From contig NC_080044.1 in assembly GCF_012489685.1 (NCBI RefSeq), positions 79,842,732 through 79,906,731 of the forward strand: a stretch of DNA of 64,000 bases, given 5' to 3'. This document shows, piece after piece, positions 12,501 to 24,330 of the stretch. Each line of letters starts with the position of its first letter. Position 1 is the stretch's first letter. The stretch is from Lotus japonicus. Lineage: Eukaryota; Streptophyta; Magnoliopsida; Fabales; Fabaceae. Made by a program: the position numbers and the translations under genes. The notes beneath the pieces were generated by a model that was not told the origin of the DNA, did no database searches, and was given only the letters and a program-made list of their open reading frames with translations.

Positions 12501-15500
12501 ACAAATCTAAATAAACAATCATTATCAGCTAATACTGAAGACGCATAGTAGTCATTAAAAAAAAGATTCTTAACATGATTGAAATTTTGCCAAGCCTCAA
12601 GTCTGACATGATTGAAGAATCCCTAGATTCTTTTAATCTTTTAAACAGTTTGTAGTTTGAACTAATAAGAAAAGAGAATAACCAACAAAAGCAACAATAG
12701 TAAGATAACACTTATATGCAAGAAAGTCTTACAGTTAAGTTGTCTTCATTTTGGATTTGACTTCTGTGTGGTTTAAATACACATGAACCTATATCTCCAG
12801 ATTCAAGATATCGCAGTACATCCTTCTTGGAACGGAATACATATCCACTCACTGGATCTTTATAATACTGTTGGAAGAGTAACCGAATCATAATTTGTTT
12901 AAGCACTATACACTTTAGAAAACTGTAAATATTACAAGATAAACCACACTGGAGATCATTTGCTACCCACCTCTTCGAATGTGAAAAGACAACAACAAAA
13001 AAGTAGAGCACTTGATTTGAAGGGGGAAAAAGAATGTAATAACATAGATATGCATCCTTCTTTTATGACTTAAAAAAGAGCTTGTTTTGGCAAGAGGAGA
13101 GAAAACAAAGTGATAACTCAAAAACATCAAATGATATTTCATACCGGATCCTTCTTAGTGTTGTTGCGGCTCTTCCTAATCTTTACTTCTTTAATCCATC
13201 CAGGTGGTAAATCCTCCACAGTGGACTTATCAACCACAACCTAAAACAAAAAAAATTAAATATTTTAATTTTTTTTACAAAGATAACTTATACCTCCTAA
13301 TAATATTTACTGAGCTAAATAGAGGTTCATCCAATGATGAATACTATGAAACATATCATATCTTATCTTATTTGTAAACATTTTGCTCCTCTTCGTCATA
13401 AAATAGGCATACATTAAATGGCACCAGAGCACACAATCCAAGTAGAAAAAAATAGCAACATATAAAAACTTGCTTGAGTGACAATGGCAAGCTAAAAATA
13501 AGTGCAATCCATAGTCCAACAAAAGAAACATGAGCCAAATTGGTATAAACAATATGAATAGACACAAGCACCAAAACGTGGGGCCATAAGCTGAGGCAGC
13601 CTTCTCATTTTCTGAACTGCACATTCTTTGTGGGGGTTGCATTTTTTTTCATTGTATAATTCTATGAGGTCAATTTTCATGTCAAAATCCTATATACATA
13701 ACATCTATAACGAACTCCTACCAATAACCATTAAATTCTAGTTGATTTTAGCCTCATACATGATCATTTCTAATTGTGAGGCCTAAGAAGTAAGAAGCAC
13801 CGACACCTCTGAACAACGAAGTGTCCGGGTGTTGGACACTAGTCTAACACCTATCAGACATGTGTTGGACACCTTTCTTTTTGCAGTGTCAGATTATAAA
13901 AGTTAATCTTACATAAGACAATCATTGAACCACCACGACTTAGACACTGCTCAAAAGACTGAAATGACACCTCTTCTTGGCCAGACACCTCTAGGACATT
14001 GATTTAGACACCTCTAGAACACTGATTTAGTTTAAAAAATAAAAAATTATTTATTAAAAAGTAAACTTATTTGCATATTTTAAATTCTAAAAAACCATTT
14101 AAAAGTCAAACCCGTAAAATATCTTTCTGAATCTCTTAAGTTGTATTCATCTTCTTGTCTTCAAATTTCTTTGTAAATAGACAAAGTGTGCATTATGAAA
14201 TGATATGTCTCAGTATTTTTTTCAAGCTCATCATCTTAAGAAAATTGCAAATCTTCAATTCTCTTGACTTTGAGAAGGTGAATATAAATATAAATCTTAG
14301 TTCTCAATTAGATTAGTCATATTGATCATATTTCTTTTTTAGTATAGAATTATGTGGTGTCCTTGTGTCCTATTTCATGATATTGGTCGTGTCGCAATGT
14401 CCGCGTTGTGTAGCGTCTAGTGTTAGTGTCGGAATCAGTGCTTCATAGATTATGACAACCATCAATCATGCATGTCATTGGACAATGTAATGGATGATGA
14501 CAAGAAAGGATTGGCAAACAGAAACTAAAAGCAAATTAGAGATATAAGAGAGTAGAGATACAAACGTTGCTTGGAGAAGGCATATTAGTGCACTTCTTCT
14601 CCTTCTTGGGAGTGCAGGTGCTATCCTTTGTAGTTATGTTGTCAATGATCTGTCAATTTAACGATAAAATTCATTAATAACAAACAGAAAATAAAAGCAA
14701 ATTATAGATATAATAGACTAGAGATACAAACGTTGCTTGGAGAAGGCATATTAGTGCACTTCTTGTCCTTCTTGGGAGTGCAGGTGCTGTCCTTTGTAGT
14801 TATGCTGTCAATGATCTGTCAATTTAACGATAAAATTCATTAATAACAATCAGAAAATAAAAGCAAATTAGAGATACAAGAGATAGAGATACAAACATTG
14901 CTTGGAGAAGGTATATTAGTGCATTTCTTCTCCTTCTTGGGAGTGCAGGTGCTGTCCTTTGTAGTTATGTTGTCAAGGATCTGCCAGTTGATGATAAAAT
15001 TCATTAATAACAAACAGAAAGTAAAAGCAAATTAAAGATATAAGAGAGAAAGAGATACAAACTTTGCTTGGAGAGGGCATATTAGTACACTTCTTCTCCT
15101 TCTTGGGAGTGCAGCTGCTGTCCTTTGAGGTTATGTTGTCAAGGATCTGTCAGATTTGATGATAAAATTCATTAATAACAAACAGAAAGTAAAAGCAAAT
15201 TAAAGATATAAGAGAGAAAGAGATACAAACTTTGCTTGGAGAGGGCATATTAGTACACTTCTTCTCCTTCTTGGGAGTGCAGCTGCTGTCCTTTGAGGTT
15301 AGGTTGTCAAGGATCTGTCAGATTTGATGATAAAATTCATTAATAACAAAGAGAAAATAAAGGCAAATTTGAGATATAAGAGAGATAGAGATACAAACGT
15401 TGCTTGGAGAATGCATATTAGTGCGTTTCTTCCCCTTCTCGGGAGTGCAGTTGCTGTCCTTTACAGTTTCAAGGTGTCGCAATACCTCAGGTTTGGAGAA

Positions 15501-16682
15501 GAATTTGAGTCCTTTCAACGGATCAATATAACACTGCAACAAGAAAGTAGTTTTGAAGTGAGTGATAAGCTCCATTTCTAATGTTGTCAAATACATAATA
15601 ACATATTCATCCCGAACTTTTATGAGTAATTTTTACTTTGCCCTTTTCAACAACATTAACATGTAATTAATTATTGAAGACAATAAGTGAAAAACAAAGA
15701 GCAAAGCTGTACTATGTAATTAATGTGACTGAAACTAACAATGGACCAAGAAAGCGAGAGAAAATAAAAATACCACCAAGGAGTACAGAATCACTTGTTC
15801 ACATCAATTGATTAGTGAAGCTTTCTCTATTGCAAAATAATTTGAATATGGTTAAAAGATATGTCCCAAAATCTAGCTAACAAATTTAAGACAACTGTTC
15901 ACAGGCTAGACACATGGGGAACACAAAACTATAGTAGTATGTTACATGTGTTAAAATCATGAACGTAATCAAGAATCAGACTTTAGATTTCCAAAACAAA
16001 AGTATCTGCTACAGGCCAATTGTACAGAAAATTTATTAACGATTCAAGGCCAGAAAAGCAGAAATTTGAGAACTGTGCAAGTAATACATTTATAGTGTTG
16101 GCCATATATTAGTGAAACGAGTTTTTCCCCTTCATCCATATAATGCCGCAATTCGTGCTGCTTCAGCCACGACCGTGAGGCGCGACACTAATTCATCTCA
16201 ATAGCGGCAGGGAGTTGCTACCCCGCTATGGCATGCTATTAAGGAATAGTATAACTTACTACAGGAAAAACTGAAACAAAAAGAAGGTGGAATTTAAGGA
16301 ATAATATAACTTACTACAGGAAAAACTGAAACAAAAAGAAGGAAAAAACGCAGTTGCATTAGTAAATAACTTATAAAGAGAGTCCATCTACTACCTTATA
16401 CGAAGATCCCATTTGTGTACCACTTTTCCGAATTCTGACTAGCACACTCCAGCCATCAGGTAACCAATCCGGCCGTTCATTAGCATTCTCTACAACCTGA
16501 AATTATCATACATCAACCAGGTGAAAAGTGATTAAGGCTAAGGTGAGTAGGAGAAGAAAATATCCCAAGGAATAAGCCTTTTCAAAGATTATACTCACTT
16601 CTTGTTGTTTAGAATTGCATTTTGTGTCACTGTTGATCTGTCTACCGGTCTCTTCAGACTCTTTAACTTTAGGTTTTCCCAT
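9543..16682 (-). CDS. Methyl-CpG-binding-domain protein, MBD13-like
   Basis: The coding exons on the minus strand are 16682-16599, 16496-16395, 15533-15399, five 84-bp exons (15314-15231, 15146-15063, 14980-14897, 14815-14732, 14649-14566), 13240-13145, 12867-12733, 12347-12284 and 12157-9543. All junctions are GT-AG and in frame, giving 1216 residues. MBD 1 (about 29-85) has DWLPDGWSVLVRIRKSG then FFSKPEVLRHLET. MBD 2 (about 248-306) has DLPPGWIKEVKIRKS then FRSKKDVLRYLES. Between them lie five near-identical 28-residue Lys-rich repeats. The long last exon is low-complexity but carries three R-x-S-x-RLAG motifs, three SW-x-DPCLEFA-x-KTLTG modules, three 34-residue repeats and PPGF-x-PQKY repeats at the end. 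The two-MBD architecture recalls Arabidopsis MBD13. A nuclear chromatin role is inferred. Binding to methylated CpG is not assured for this class. Confidence 0.85.
9885..11306 (-). repeat. Repeated modules inside the MBD gene's last exon
   Basis: SW-x-DPCLEFA-type modules lie at 11306-11223, 10520-10434 and 9965-9885. A 34-residue unit (TDIQKTLFDNVTARS...) is repeated three times at about 11198-10911. A further 30-bp repeat encoding PPGF-x-PQKY lies just outside, at 9662-9585. The modules are spread through otherwise disordered, acidic and Asn/Lys-rich sequence. They suggest short linear interaction motifs; what they bind is unknown. Confidence 0.75.
13794..14444. mobile_element. Non-autonomous DNA transposon in an MBD-gene intron
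   Basis: The 651-bp segment begins gaagcaccgacacc and ends gtgtcggaatcagtgcttc, so the termini are imperfect inverted repeats. Several tggacacct/gacacctct submotifs lie near the ends. It sits wholly within the large intron between the last 84-bp exon and the exon at 13240. It has no coding capacity. The termini resemble widespread plant Mutator/hAT-type MITEs. I could not identify a clear target duplication. Confidence 0.6.
14566..15533 (-). repeat. Tandem array of an 84-bp coding exon (period 165-168 bp)
   Basis: Five copies of an exon-plus-intron unit lie next to the related 3' half of the MBD gene's third exon (15533-15399). Exon starts step by 168, 168, 166, 165 and 166 bp. Every copy is exactly 84 bp, symmetrical in phase (0-0), ends at a gtttgtatct donor and follows a ctg/cag acceptor. 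Each encodes a variant of KDS-x-CTPKKEKKCTN followed by PSPS. The two units nearest the parent exon are almost identical in intron as well, so amplification is recent. Confidence 0.9.
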
Positions 16683-17575
16683 TTAGTCGAGGCAGGTTGT
16701 GCCGTCAGAAGTCAATAGCCAAAACAAATTAGTGAATGCAGTCAAAACTCAAAGCATCTATTCTCCTTTGCTTCCCCCATTCTAATCATGCATCCAGACT
16801 TGTTTCATGGACGACGAGACTCCGCAAGCAACACACACATCAAGAAACATCACTTGCTCTCCAACATAGACCAAGTTAAATATGATTTTTCTCCCTCCAG
16901 TCTTACCCCACCTGAAACATGAACGAAAAATATACTCTCATTAGGTCATTATAAAGAAACAACTCACAATAAGATTTGACATGGTACAATCACAAGAGAG
17001 AAATCTGAAAACATTAATTTCATGGTTTTGTAAAACAGATCTCATCCATCATACTGAAGATTAATTTCCTTCTATAAATAAATAAAAAAACACCACAAAT
17101 GTCTCCTAAATAAGTAAATAATAATATCATTCTGGAAATATACACAGCAGAGTGGAATCTCACAAAAGATTAATCCCAATTATTTAGCTATATTTCCCAC
17201 TAATCAATCTATATTTGGTAATAATATACAATTTTATGTATGAATCAAATTAGAAGATAAATCTGAACAGATCATCTATCATATCCCGCTACCCTAAGAA
17301 ATCATCAACATAGACGACGAAAATAAAACAATAATGATAATAACAAGAAACGGGTACAAGTGAAGTAAAATCAGGAGATTAGGTTATAGATTAGACAATA
17401 GTTACCAAAATTAAGCGGGAGTTTCATCGGAGTTAAGGAATTGCAGGATCTGAGGGTTGTTGGAACGACGGAGCTGAAGATTGTTGGGGTTCGTGAGAGG
17501 GGAGAAGAGAGGTTAGCTGAGCTGAGGAGAGGAGAGAGTTGAAGGATTTGGTTTTGATGGATGCTATGCTGCTAC
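16683..17575 (-). promoter_or_regulatory. MBD gene 5' leader and upstream region
   Basis: Upstream of the start codon the minus strand shows an acceptor-like gtttcag near 16922 and a donor-like site near 17404. A CT-rich stretch, typical of a plant 5' UTR, lies at about 17410-17560. A 5'-UTR intron is therefore likely. TTAA-rich sequence (17615-17640) and AT-rich intergenic DNA follow, with no gene recognised to about 18200. Confidence 0.45.
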
Positions 17576-18219
17576 TACTGCTAACTAGTACTCAATGCTT
17601 TATTATTGTTTATTATTTTATTAATTAATTAATTAATTTATTTATGCGAATATACGTAGTACTGTAGTTTTTAGTTTAATATAAAGTCCACGAAGGAATG
17701 AGGGTAACGAACCACGTGTTGTATTGAATGGAGTGCATGCTTTTTGTTTCCCTTTTCTGTTTCGTTAAGGCCAAAATGAAAATAAAATGAGAAAATAAAG
17801 TTCATGTGAGTGTGACCAGATCACAGTGCGTTTGGTCAGTAAATCGTTTCCTCACGCATCTATCATCTATGTATCTATCTCCCTCGCGCAAGAGGCTTGG
17901 TTTCAAGTTTCAAAGTGAATGATTGCGGCTGCCAGAATAATGCTTCATGTAATAAGCAGCACTAGCTAGCATTATCTTTTTTTTTTATATATATAAACTC
18001 CATAATTTGTTCCTGCGAATTGTACCATTTGTGTTTATGCATGATGAGTTTAGTCTAATCATGTACTTATGGACAATGAAGGGAAGTTCCTGATTGGATT
18101 CTCAGTTAATCGTTCCATCCTTAATCCTTTCAAGCTAAACTCTGGGCCTGCGGGATTCTACATGGGATCAATAATGCTTTGTCTACTAGCTACTAATAGT
18201 TAGCTTATATTGGATAAAG

Positions 18220-18362
18220 GTTGTCTTAGGTCTAATTCTAATGCTCATTTGGATAGTGAACTCAAAGGCTTCTTCAATCGTTTTTCTCAAGTGCATTTGA
18301 AACATATCTTTACAGAAGCTAATTCAATTGTTGATTTGTTTGGCAAAATAGTTATTATCTCA
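18220..18362 (+). mobile_element. LINE RNase H remnant
   Basis: The translated segment reads like the end of a plant LINE RNase H domain: AHLDSELKGFFNRFSQ, then HIFTEANSIVDLFGK, which corresponds to the usual REANxVADxLA block. No active-site residues or upstream domains remain. It ends where the inverted-repeat element begins. Confidence 0.45.
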
Positions 18363-18375
18363 TGAACTAGAGAGA

Positions 18376-19060
18376 GCTTCATTTACACTAAGAGTAATTT
18401 TGAAAAGCTACTCCACATTCTCACCCTTGATTGTATTAAAAATTTAATGTTAGAGATTAATTTCTAATGTTCAATCACGTAATTTTCTTTTCTCCTTGCC
18501 AGGAAAGAAGAATTGAAAAATATGAATGATAAATTGATCGATGTTGAATCTCAGAAGGAAGACTTCAAACAATTGCAATCCGTAAAAGAATCCAATGGAA
18601 TACTTGACGATGATATGACAAATCAGAAATTGATAAATTCATATCTTGATGCACAATTTACAGAAGCCCATTCCATTCTCATTGCCTTAAACCAAAGCTT
18701 CTTTCCTTTTCAATAGCCCCAATTTGCTAGTTGCAAAACCCTGATTAAATAATTGATACGTACAGGAAGGTAGAACAAGATAAACAAAGTAATTGTGAAT
18801 ACCATTGCTATGTGATTGGTGGCGATGATAAAGAAAGTAATTGTGGATCAAGGCTATGAGAATGAAGAGGGATCCATTTCACTGGTTGAGGAGAGGCAGA
18901 GAGTGAGGTGCTAGAAGCTTTAAAAAAAGTCAGTACAAAGATTAAAATGAGGATCACGTGACAAGTGATTATCAATTAATCTCATCCATTCATTTTTAAT
19001 ACAAATCAAGGGTGAGGATGTGGAGTAGCTTTTTGAAATTACTCTTGGAGTAAATGAAGC
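18376..19060. mobile_element. Inverted-repeat element carrying a coding fragment
   Basis: Terminal inverted repeats of about 105 bp (18376-18480 and 18956-19060) match at most positions, starting gcttcatttac at both ends. Inside, an acceptor-like ttgccag is followed by an open frame (about 18504-18716) with KEELKNMNDKLID and a run of Gln/Lys/Asp-rich helix-forming sequence. That pattern looks like a captured exon, as in Pack-type Mutator elements. I do not recognise the parent gene. There is no clear target duplication and no transposase. Confidence 0.6.
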
Positions 19061-19079
19061 CCTCCATTGCAAGGGCAAG

Positions 19080-19330
19080 GCTAGGCCCGAGAAGAAAGAA
19101 GAATACCAAAAGGTAAACTATTCTCTTACAAATGAAAAATTAAGCACATCATCATGTAGAAGAGGTGCTATCCTCGAAAGAGGATTTTGAGCCAATTAAA
19201 AGGCCAAAGATAGCAACGTGAGCCAATTTTAGCAAGAAAGTTAGCGCTTGCATTTTCTTCTCTCAACGTACGGGCCACTTAAATATCTAAAAGATCTAGC
19301 CAACGAGCTAAACTCCAATATTACCAAGCA
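19080..19330 (-). mobile_element. LINE RNase H remnant
   Basis: The minus-strand translation contains VARTLREENASANFLAKIG, close to the conserved RNase H tail block of plant LINEs, followed by a stop-interrupted continuation. It lies in opposite orientation to the remnant at 18220, so this interval has collected several insertions. The stretch 19331-19640 holds no recognisable feature. Confidence 0.45.
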
Positions 19331-19649
19331 AAGAGGCTGAGGAGGCGGAGGTTTGTCATCCAATTCTATTTAAGAGATGTGTAAAATAATTATTTAATTT
19401 AATTTAAAGAAAATGCTCTTTGGTTCCATAAAGAAAAATACTCTTTGGCACGAGACGATTCTCATCTCATGCATGCCAAATAACATGATTTTAATTGTTT
19501 CCCTCATGTGTAAAAAAGAATAATTGATTTTCATTGATAAAAGAATATAGTAACCACGAGAATTGTGCCAATCAATGACATGAAAAGTGGATTTCCATCG
19601 CTTTAGTATTTATTTATATTTGAAATATGTATATGTATTAAACCCCATC

Positions 19650-19741
19650 CCGGTACCAACAAACCAAACCCTTGCCTCCCTGCTCCCTCCCTCCATCGGA
19701 ATTGCGGACATTCTCCTCCGCCGCACCGCGCGAACAACACA
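19650..19741 (+). promoter_or_regulatory. TFIIE beta 5' leader exon
   Basis: A CT-rich leader ends at a gtgagt donor (19742). The only acceptor consistent with the reading frame is the cag at 20898-20900, directly before the ATG. This implies a leader intron of about 1.16 kb and no coding sequence in exon 1. The start site itself is not visible. Confidence 0.55.
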
Positions 19742-20900
19742 GTGAGTTTCCCTTACCCTTTCAATTTCGCTCTATCCACTTCGTGTTCTCGATTATTGTG
19801 TCCCTCATCATCTCAATCTTCCATGCAAACCTCAAATTCCCTCTCTATTTTTGCTAATCATCATCTTTTCTACCACAATTGTAGATAGTCATGTCTTTCC
19901 TAATCCCCTTTGTGTATTATTAGGAGATACAGTGATCATATAGACATTCTTCTTTATCAACACTAGTTTCCAGTGCTATCTTGTGCTTTACTTGTTATGT
20001 AATTTTCAGTTTTCTCATCCATCAAGGAGTAATTCTTCATACAATTTCTCCATTATGAATAGTATCTATATCTTTGTAGAAAGGAATGCTTATAAATCCA
20101 CACTTTAATCAAGGAATAATTTTGGCTCTTCAAATTTGCATAACTGAGGAACATTAGATTACCTTGACCTTGACATTCAATTTACATAATCCGTATTTCG
20201 GAACGCCTTATGCATAATTTGTGGAATGTGCGCATCTTTCTTTTTTATGGGGTAAATGTAAGCGTATGATCTTTTTCATATTATTACTATTACTCATGTG
20301 TAATTTTTGCATACTAGTTACTAGAGCTAAGAAAACACATCAATTGTGCAAAATGATTATTATATTTATCATTGTTGTCGGCTTGTCGCCACTTTTTATA
20401 TGTACTATTATTATTAATTTATTATTTCTATTTTTAGTTTGTATCCCATCAAGTCAAATTAGCTTTATTATTTTTTCTGATTTGATTCTGATTTTTTGAC
20501 GGGTCAACCCGACGACATTCCGCACCCTGTTTCAGGCTGGTTGATGGTGGGTGGATGCGGTGTATAGAGGGTTGACCCACTTTCCCTATCTTCAGCTAGT
20601 AACAACTTTAATTAAACTAGCAACCATAAAAAACTGAAACTAAAAACTGGTTTTTGGTTTTTTAAAGTTTCAGAATTCCATTTTACAACTATCCTGATTA
20701 TGCCGTTACCTGTGACTTCCCCTACCCGATGCTATTATCATCCTGTCGATGCGGTTATTTTATACCAATTTAGATTGATAACCATGCTTGAAGTGAATTT
20801 TTTTCAAATTTGATTTGCTATATTTCTAGATGCATATATTGAAAATGATCCTTGGAAGTTCCTTGTATGATTTCAAACTCTGTGTATCCTTGGACCACAG

Positions 20901-23546
20901 ATGGCACTACAACAACAGCTAGACAAATTCAAGAAACAGCAGGAGAAGTGTCAGTCAACACTGTCGAACATTGCAGCCAACAAGGCTGCAAACCGAAAAT
21001 CTTCTGCTCCAGTAGTAGCTGCACCGGCATCAGCCAATGGAATAAATCCAGCACCTGCTGTCAAATTCTCAAATGACACCGTGAGGCTTCAGAATATTCA
21101 CACCATACGCAATAGCACTGTGGGTCATCAGATGAAGCGTGTCATTGAGCTCCTGCTAGAGGTACTCAGTACTCACCCAGTTCCCATCCCATTTGATTTG
21201 TGATTTCCTCTTTCAATTCAAATTGACCTTTGGTTGTTTTATTTGGTTAATGATTTTATTGTCAGTAAATGGTGGTGCTAGTGACAGCAAAGCATGAAAT
21301 GAAAAAAAGAGAATTTTGCATTCTTTAGTTATTAGTTCTAACTTCTAAATTTTGAAAACATTTCCTGAATCCTGAAACACTGAATAGGGGATTTTTCCAT
21401 GACAACCTGCATTTTACATAATTATGCTTTTTATCCAATCATCTTTTAAGGTATTTTTGGGATTGATGGATATGTGTATCTTCTTTTGCTCCTCCTAAGC
21501 TTAATTGAAACCGTCCGCACATGCACACTTGTCGTAAATAAAAGTTTAGGTGGAGGGGTGGCTGCATCATTCTGAGGTCAGGGCATGTCATCATTGACTT
21601 AAGGAGCCATGCCATATGCATATGAACTGCCAATAAAACTCCATCTCAGGCTTTGTTTGTGAGGTTTTAGGGGACGGGAGGGAGAGACTTTGAGGGGAAG
21701 GGAGGGGAGGGCAGGAGAAGGAGAAGGGGGGGTAAGCCATTCCCTTGTTTGGGAGTTTTTTTTTTCTTTATTTTTTTTGGGTACAAAGAGCTAAAAGAAA
21801 CAAAAAATCTAAAAAACTACTGCTGCCTTAGGAAAGCAGTTCCCATGCAGTCAGCTAACAACACAGGAGCCATACCCTCTTTTTTGGGAGTTTTTAATTC
21901 CCAAACCCCTCAATTTGGGGGAGCTAAAAAATATATCTAAAGGAGGGTTTTTAGAAATACCCCAAACCCTTCCCCCCTTTTTAAAATCTCCCAAACAAGG
22001 GGAGGGCTTCTCACATGCATTCCCCTTCCCTTCCCTCCTCTCCAAAGCCCAACTCACAAACACACCCTTAATGAGTTGATTAATTGAAAGTTGAAACCTA
22101 ATTGATTTCGTTGCTTGTATTTGCTGACAGACACGGCAAGCCTTTACACCAGAGCAAATTAAGGAAGTATGCTATGTTGACATGAAGGCTAACAAAGATG
22201 TTTTTGACAGTCTGAGGAAAAACCCGAAAGTACACTATGATGGGCAACGATTCTCTTACAAGGTAACTTTTCTGCATGCATATTCTTATACTGGAATGTT
22301 CCTTTAGAAAATTAACTTTTTCTTCCATTGTACTTGATTGCTTTTGGTCTACAGTCAAAGTATGGCCTTAAGGACAAAACAGAGCTTCTTCAACTGATAC
22401 GAAAGTTTCCTGAGGGCATTGCGACTATTGACTTAAAGGATGCTTACCCCACTGTGAAGGAAGACTTACAGGTAAAATGATTTTTGTTAGGGCTTTTTAT
22501 ATCCTACTGTGATGGAAGACTTGTAGGTAAAATGACTTCTATTAATGCTGTTTTATAATCCATTGTGATGGAAGACTTGTAGGTAAAATGATTTTATTAG
22601 GGCTGTTTTATTTTCTACGAAGAACATTTTTTACATTGATTTTTCTAAGTGACATTGGTTGTTTGTTCATCGATATAAGTCTATTCTTATTTTTTACTGC
22701 TTGAACTCCTGTTTGCATAATTTATCTTAGGAGAAATATGTTACGGACAATACACTAATACTGCATATTATTGGGTTTTACAAAATCTTCTTGCCACTGT
22801 CTCCTAACCTTTGCTATTATGGCATTAATGTTAATACTGTGAAATAGATTTTTTTAATTAGTCAGTACTTATTGCTGTTTAATGTGCTAGATTATTTGGT
22901 GCTTGGTTAATGTAGAGGGTTGTCCCGCCTAGTAGGAAAAACAATTGAAATTTGCCTCCTTCCCGTCACTTTCCTTCCTTTCCTTTGTCCTTTTTTTATA
23001 TGAAAACCGCTCTCTTTGCTTCTTTTCTTATTGAGGTTATCATTGTACTGAGACATTAGCTGAAGAGTTATTTTTTAGTATGTTTTTTTGTCGAAATATG
23101 GAAATAAGAATTGAACTATTTAATGAAATTGATCTGAAATGTCTATAACAGATAATTGTTTTTCATATACTAGGGCCTCATAAAGCTATATTGGTTTCTA
23201 GGCTTTGAAAGCTGCAGGGCAGATTTGGCTGCTGTCAAATTTTGATTCACACGACGAAGACATTGCCTACCCTAATGACCCCAAAGTGCATATTAAGGTG
23301 GATGATGACCTAAAACAGCTTTTTCGGAGCATTGAATTGCCTCAAGACATGATTGATATAGAGAAGGATCTTCAAAAGAATGGAATGAAGCCCGCAACCA
23401 ACACCGCAAAGAGGAGGAGTGCAGCAGAAATTCAAGGCATTCCTTCCAAGTCCAAGCCTAAGAAGAAGAAGAGGGAAATTAGCAAGAGAACCAAGCTGAC
23501 CAACACCCATCTTCCGGAGCTCTTTCAGAACTTATTCAATTCCTGA
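20901..23546 (+). CDS. Transcription initiation factor IIE subunit beta
   Basis: Four coding exons (20901-21161, 22131-22262, 22355-22471, 23202-23546) give 284 residues, the usual size for plant TFIIE beta. The N-terminus is a Gln/Lys helix (MALQQQLDKFKKQQEKC) followed by an Ala/Pro linker. The winged-helix core runs from about residue 65 (QNIHTIRNSTVGHQMKRVIE, FTPEQIKEVC, RKNPKVHYDGQRFSYK) through KYGLKDKTELLQLIRKFPEGI and DLKDAYPTVKEDLQALKAAG. The C-terminus is basic (SKPKKKKRE, then TKLTNTHLPELF). The protein pairs with TFIIE alpha in the RNA polymerase II preinitiation complex and helps recruit TFIIH and open promoter DNA. The start ATG lies directly behind the leader-intron acceptor. 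It is single and intact here. Confidence 0.93.
21650..22072. mobile_element. Purine-rich foldback element in TFIIE beta intron
   Basis: The left end (ctttgtttgtgagg, then a gggaaggga-rich tract) is mirrored by the right end (a cccttcccttccctcc tract, then aactcacaaacacaccc). The segment can therefore fold into a long imperfect hairpin of about 420 bp. It lies in the first coding-region intron. It has no ORF of interest and no target duplication I can define. Confidence 0.55.
22450..22615 (+). repeat. Tandem copies of a coding-exon end plus its splice donor
   Basis: The last bases of TFIIE beta coding exon 3 and the following donor (actgtgaaggaagacttaca, then ggtaaaatga) are repeated twice more downstream at a spacing of about 55 bp. 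The repeat copies read tgtgatggaagacttgtagg and then taaaatga. Both carry a GT within a donor-like context. In frame, reading past the true donor meets a TGA within three codons, so use of the decoy donors would truncate the protein. Confidence 0.8.
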
Positions 23547-24029
23547 TCAACTCGAATCAGAGTTTTAGATTAGTTCACATAGATAATTTGTTAGCCTAAC
23601 CTAGAACATACTAGTGAAAATGATTAAGGAGGTTCTTATTTCCCTACTGTTGATATTTGTTTTTAATTTTCATACCTAGGCTGCAAGTAATGGACTGTTG
23701 TGATTTGAAACAACTCTAGCAACCATTTGTGAATCCGTGTAGTATATTAATAGCTCGTTAAACATTTTAATATCTAGGACTTCTTCTTTTTGTGGTTACA
23801 TACGGAACGAAAAACAAACGAAGGGAAGGGAAACTACTCTTCTGCATCATGAAATCCCACATTAAAATCCATTTTAAGATAACATTTTCAACAATTATTA
23901 TTATTATTCCACTGGAAAATTCATTTATTTGTATTTTTCCAGCTTGTCAAGTTTTTTTTTTTGAAACAAACTTGTCAAGTTAAACAAGTGACTTTCAAAA
24001 AAAAAGTTAAAACAGAGTGATAAGAGAGA

Positions 24030-24330
24030 ATAACAATTGTAGTTGGAGAGCTCAAGACCTTATAAACCCACATTAGAATATCATACTTCCAATGTGGGAT
24101 ACAAGACTCATACTCCTTGCAATTAGGTCCTAACATCTCACCAGGCTCGGTTCCCACACGGGCTGGTTGTGCACTACCAATTGATAAGAATCTTGAAAGA
24201 CCGTCACCACAAAAGCTAGCGGTTGTAGTTGGAGAGAAGACCTTATAAACCCCCAAATTATAATCTATACTTCCAATGTGGGATCCAAATCCCATACCTT
24301 GAAATTGGGTCCTAACACAAAGCAACTCTT
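24030..24330. repeat. Two diverged copies of a 100-bp repeat
   Basis: The block gtagttggagag...gaccttataaaccc...acttccaatgtgggat...gggtcctaac occurs at about 24040-24135 and again at 24217-24315. It resembles dispersed plant repeat debris. Intervals 23547-24030 and 24331-24792 hold no gene beyond the TFIIE 3' UTR and the next gene's leader. Confidence 0.6.
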
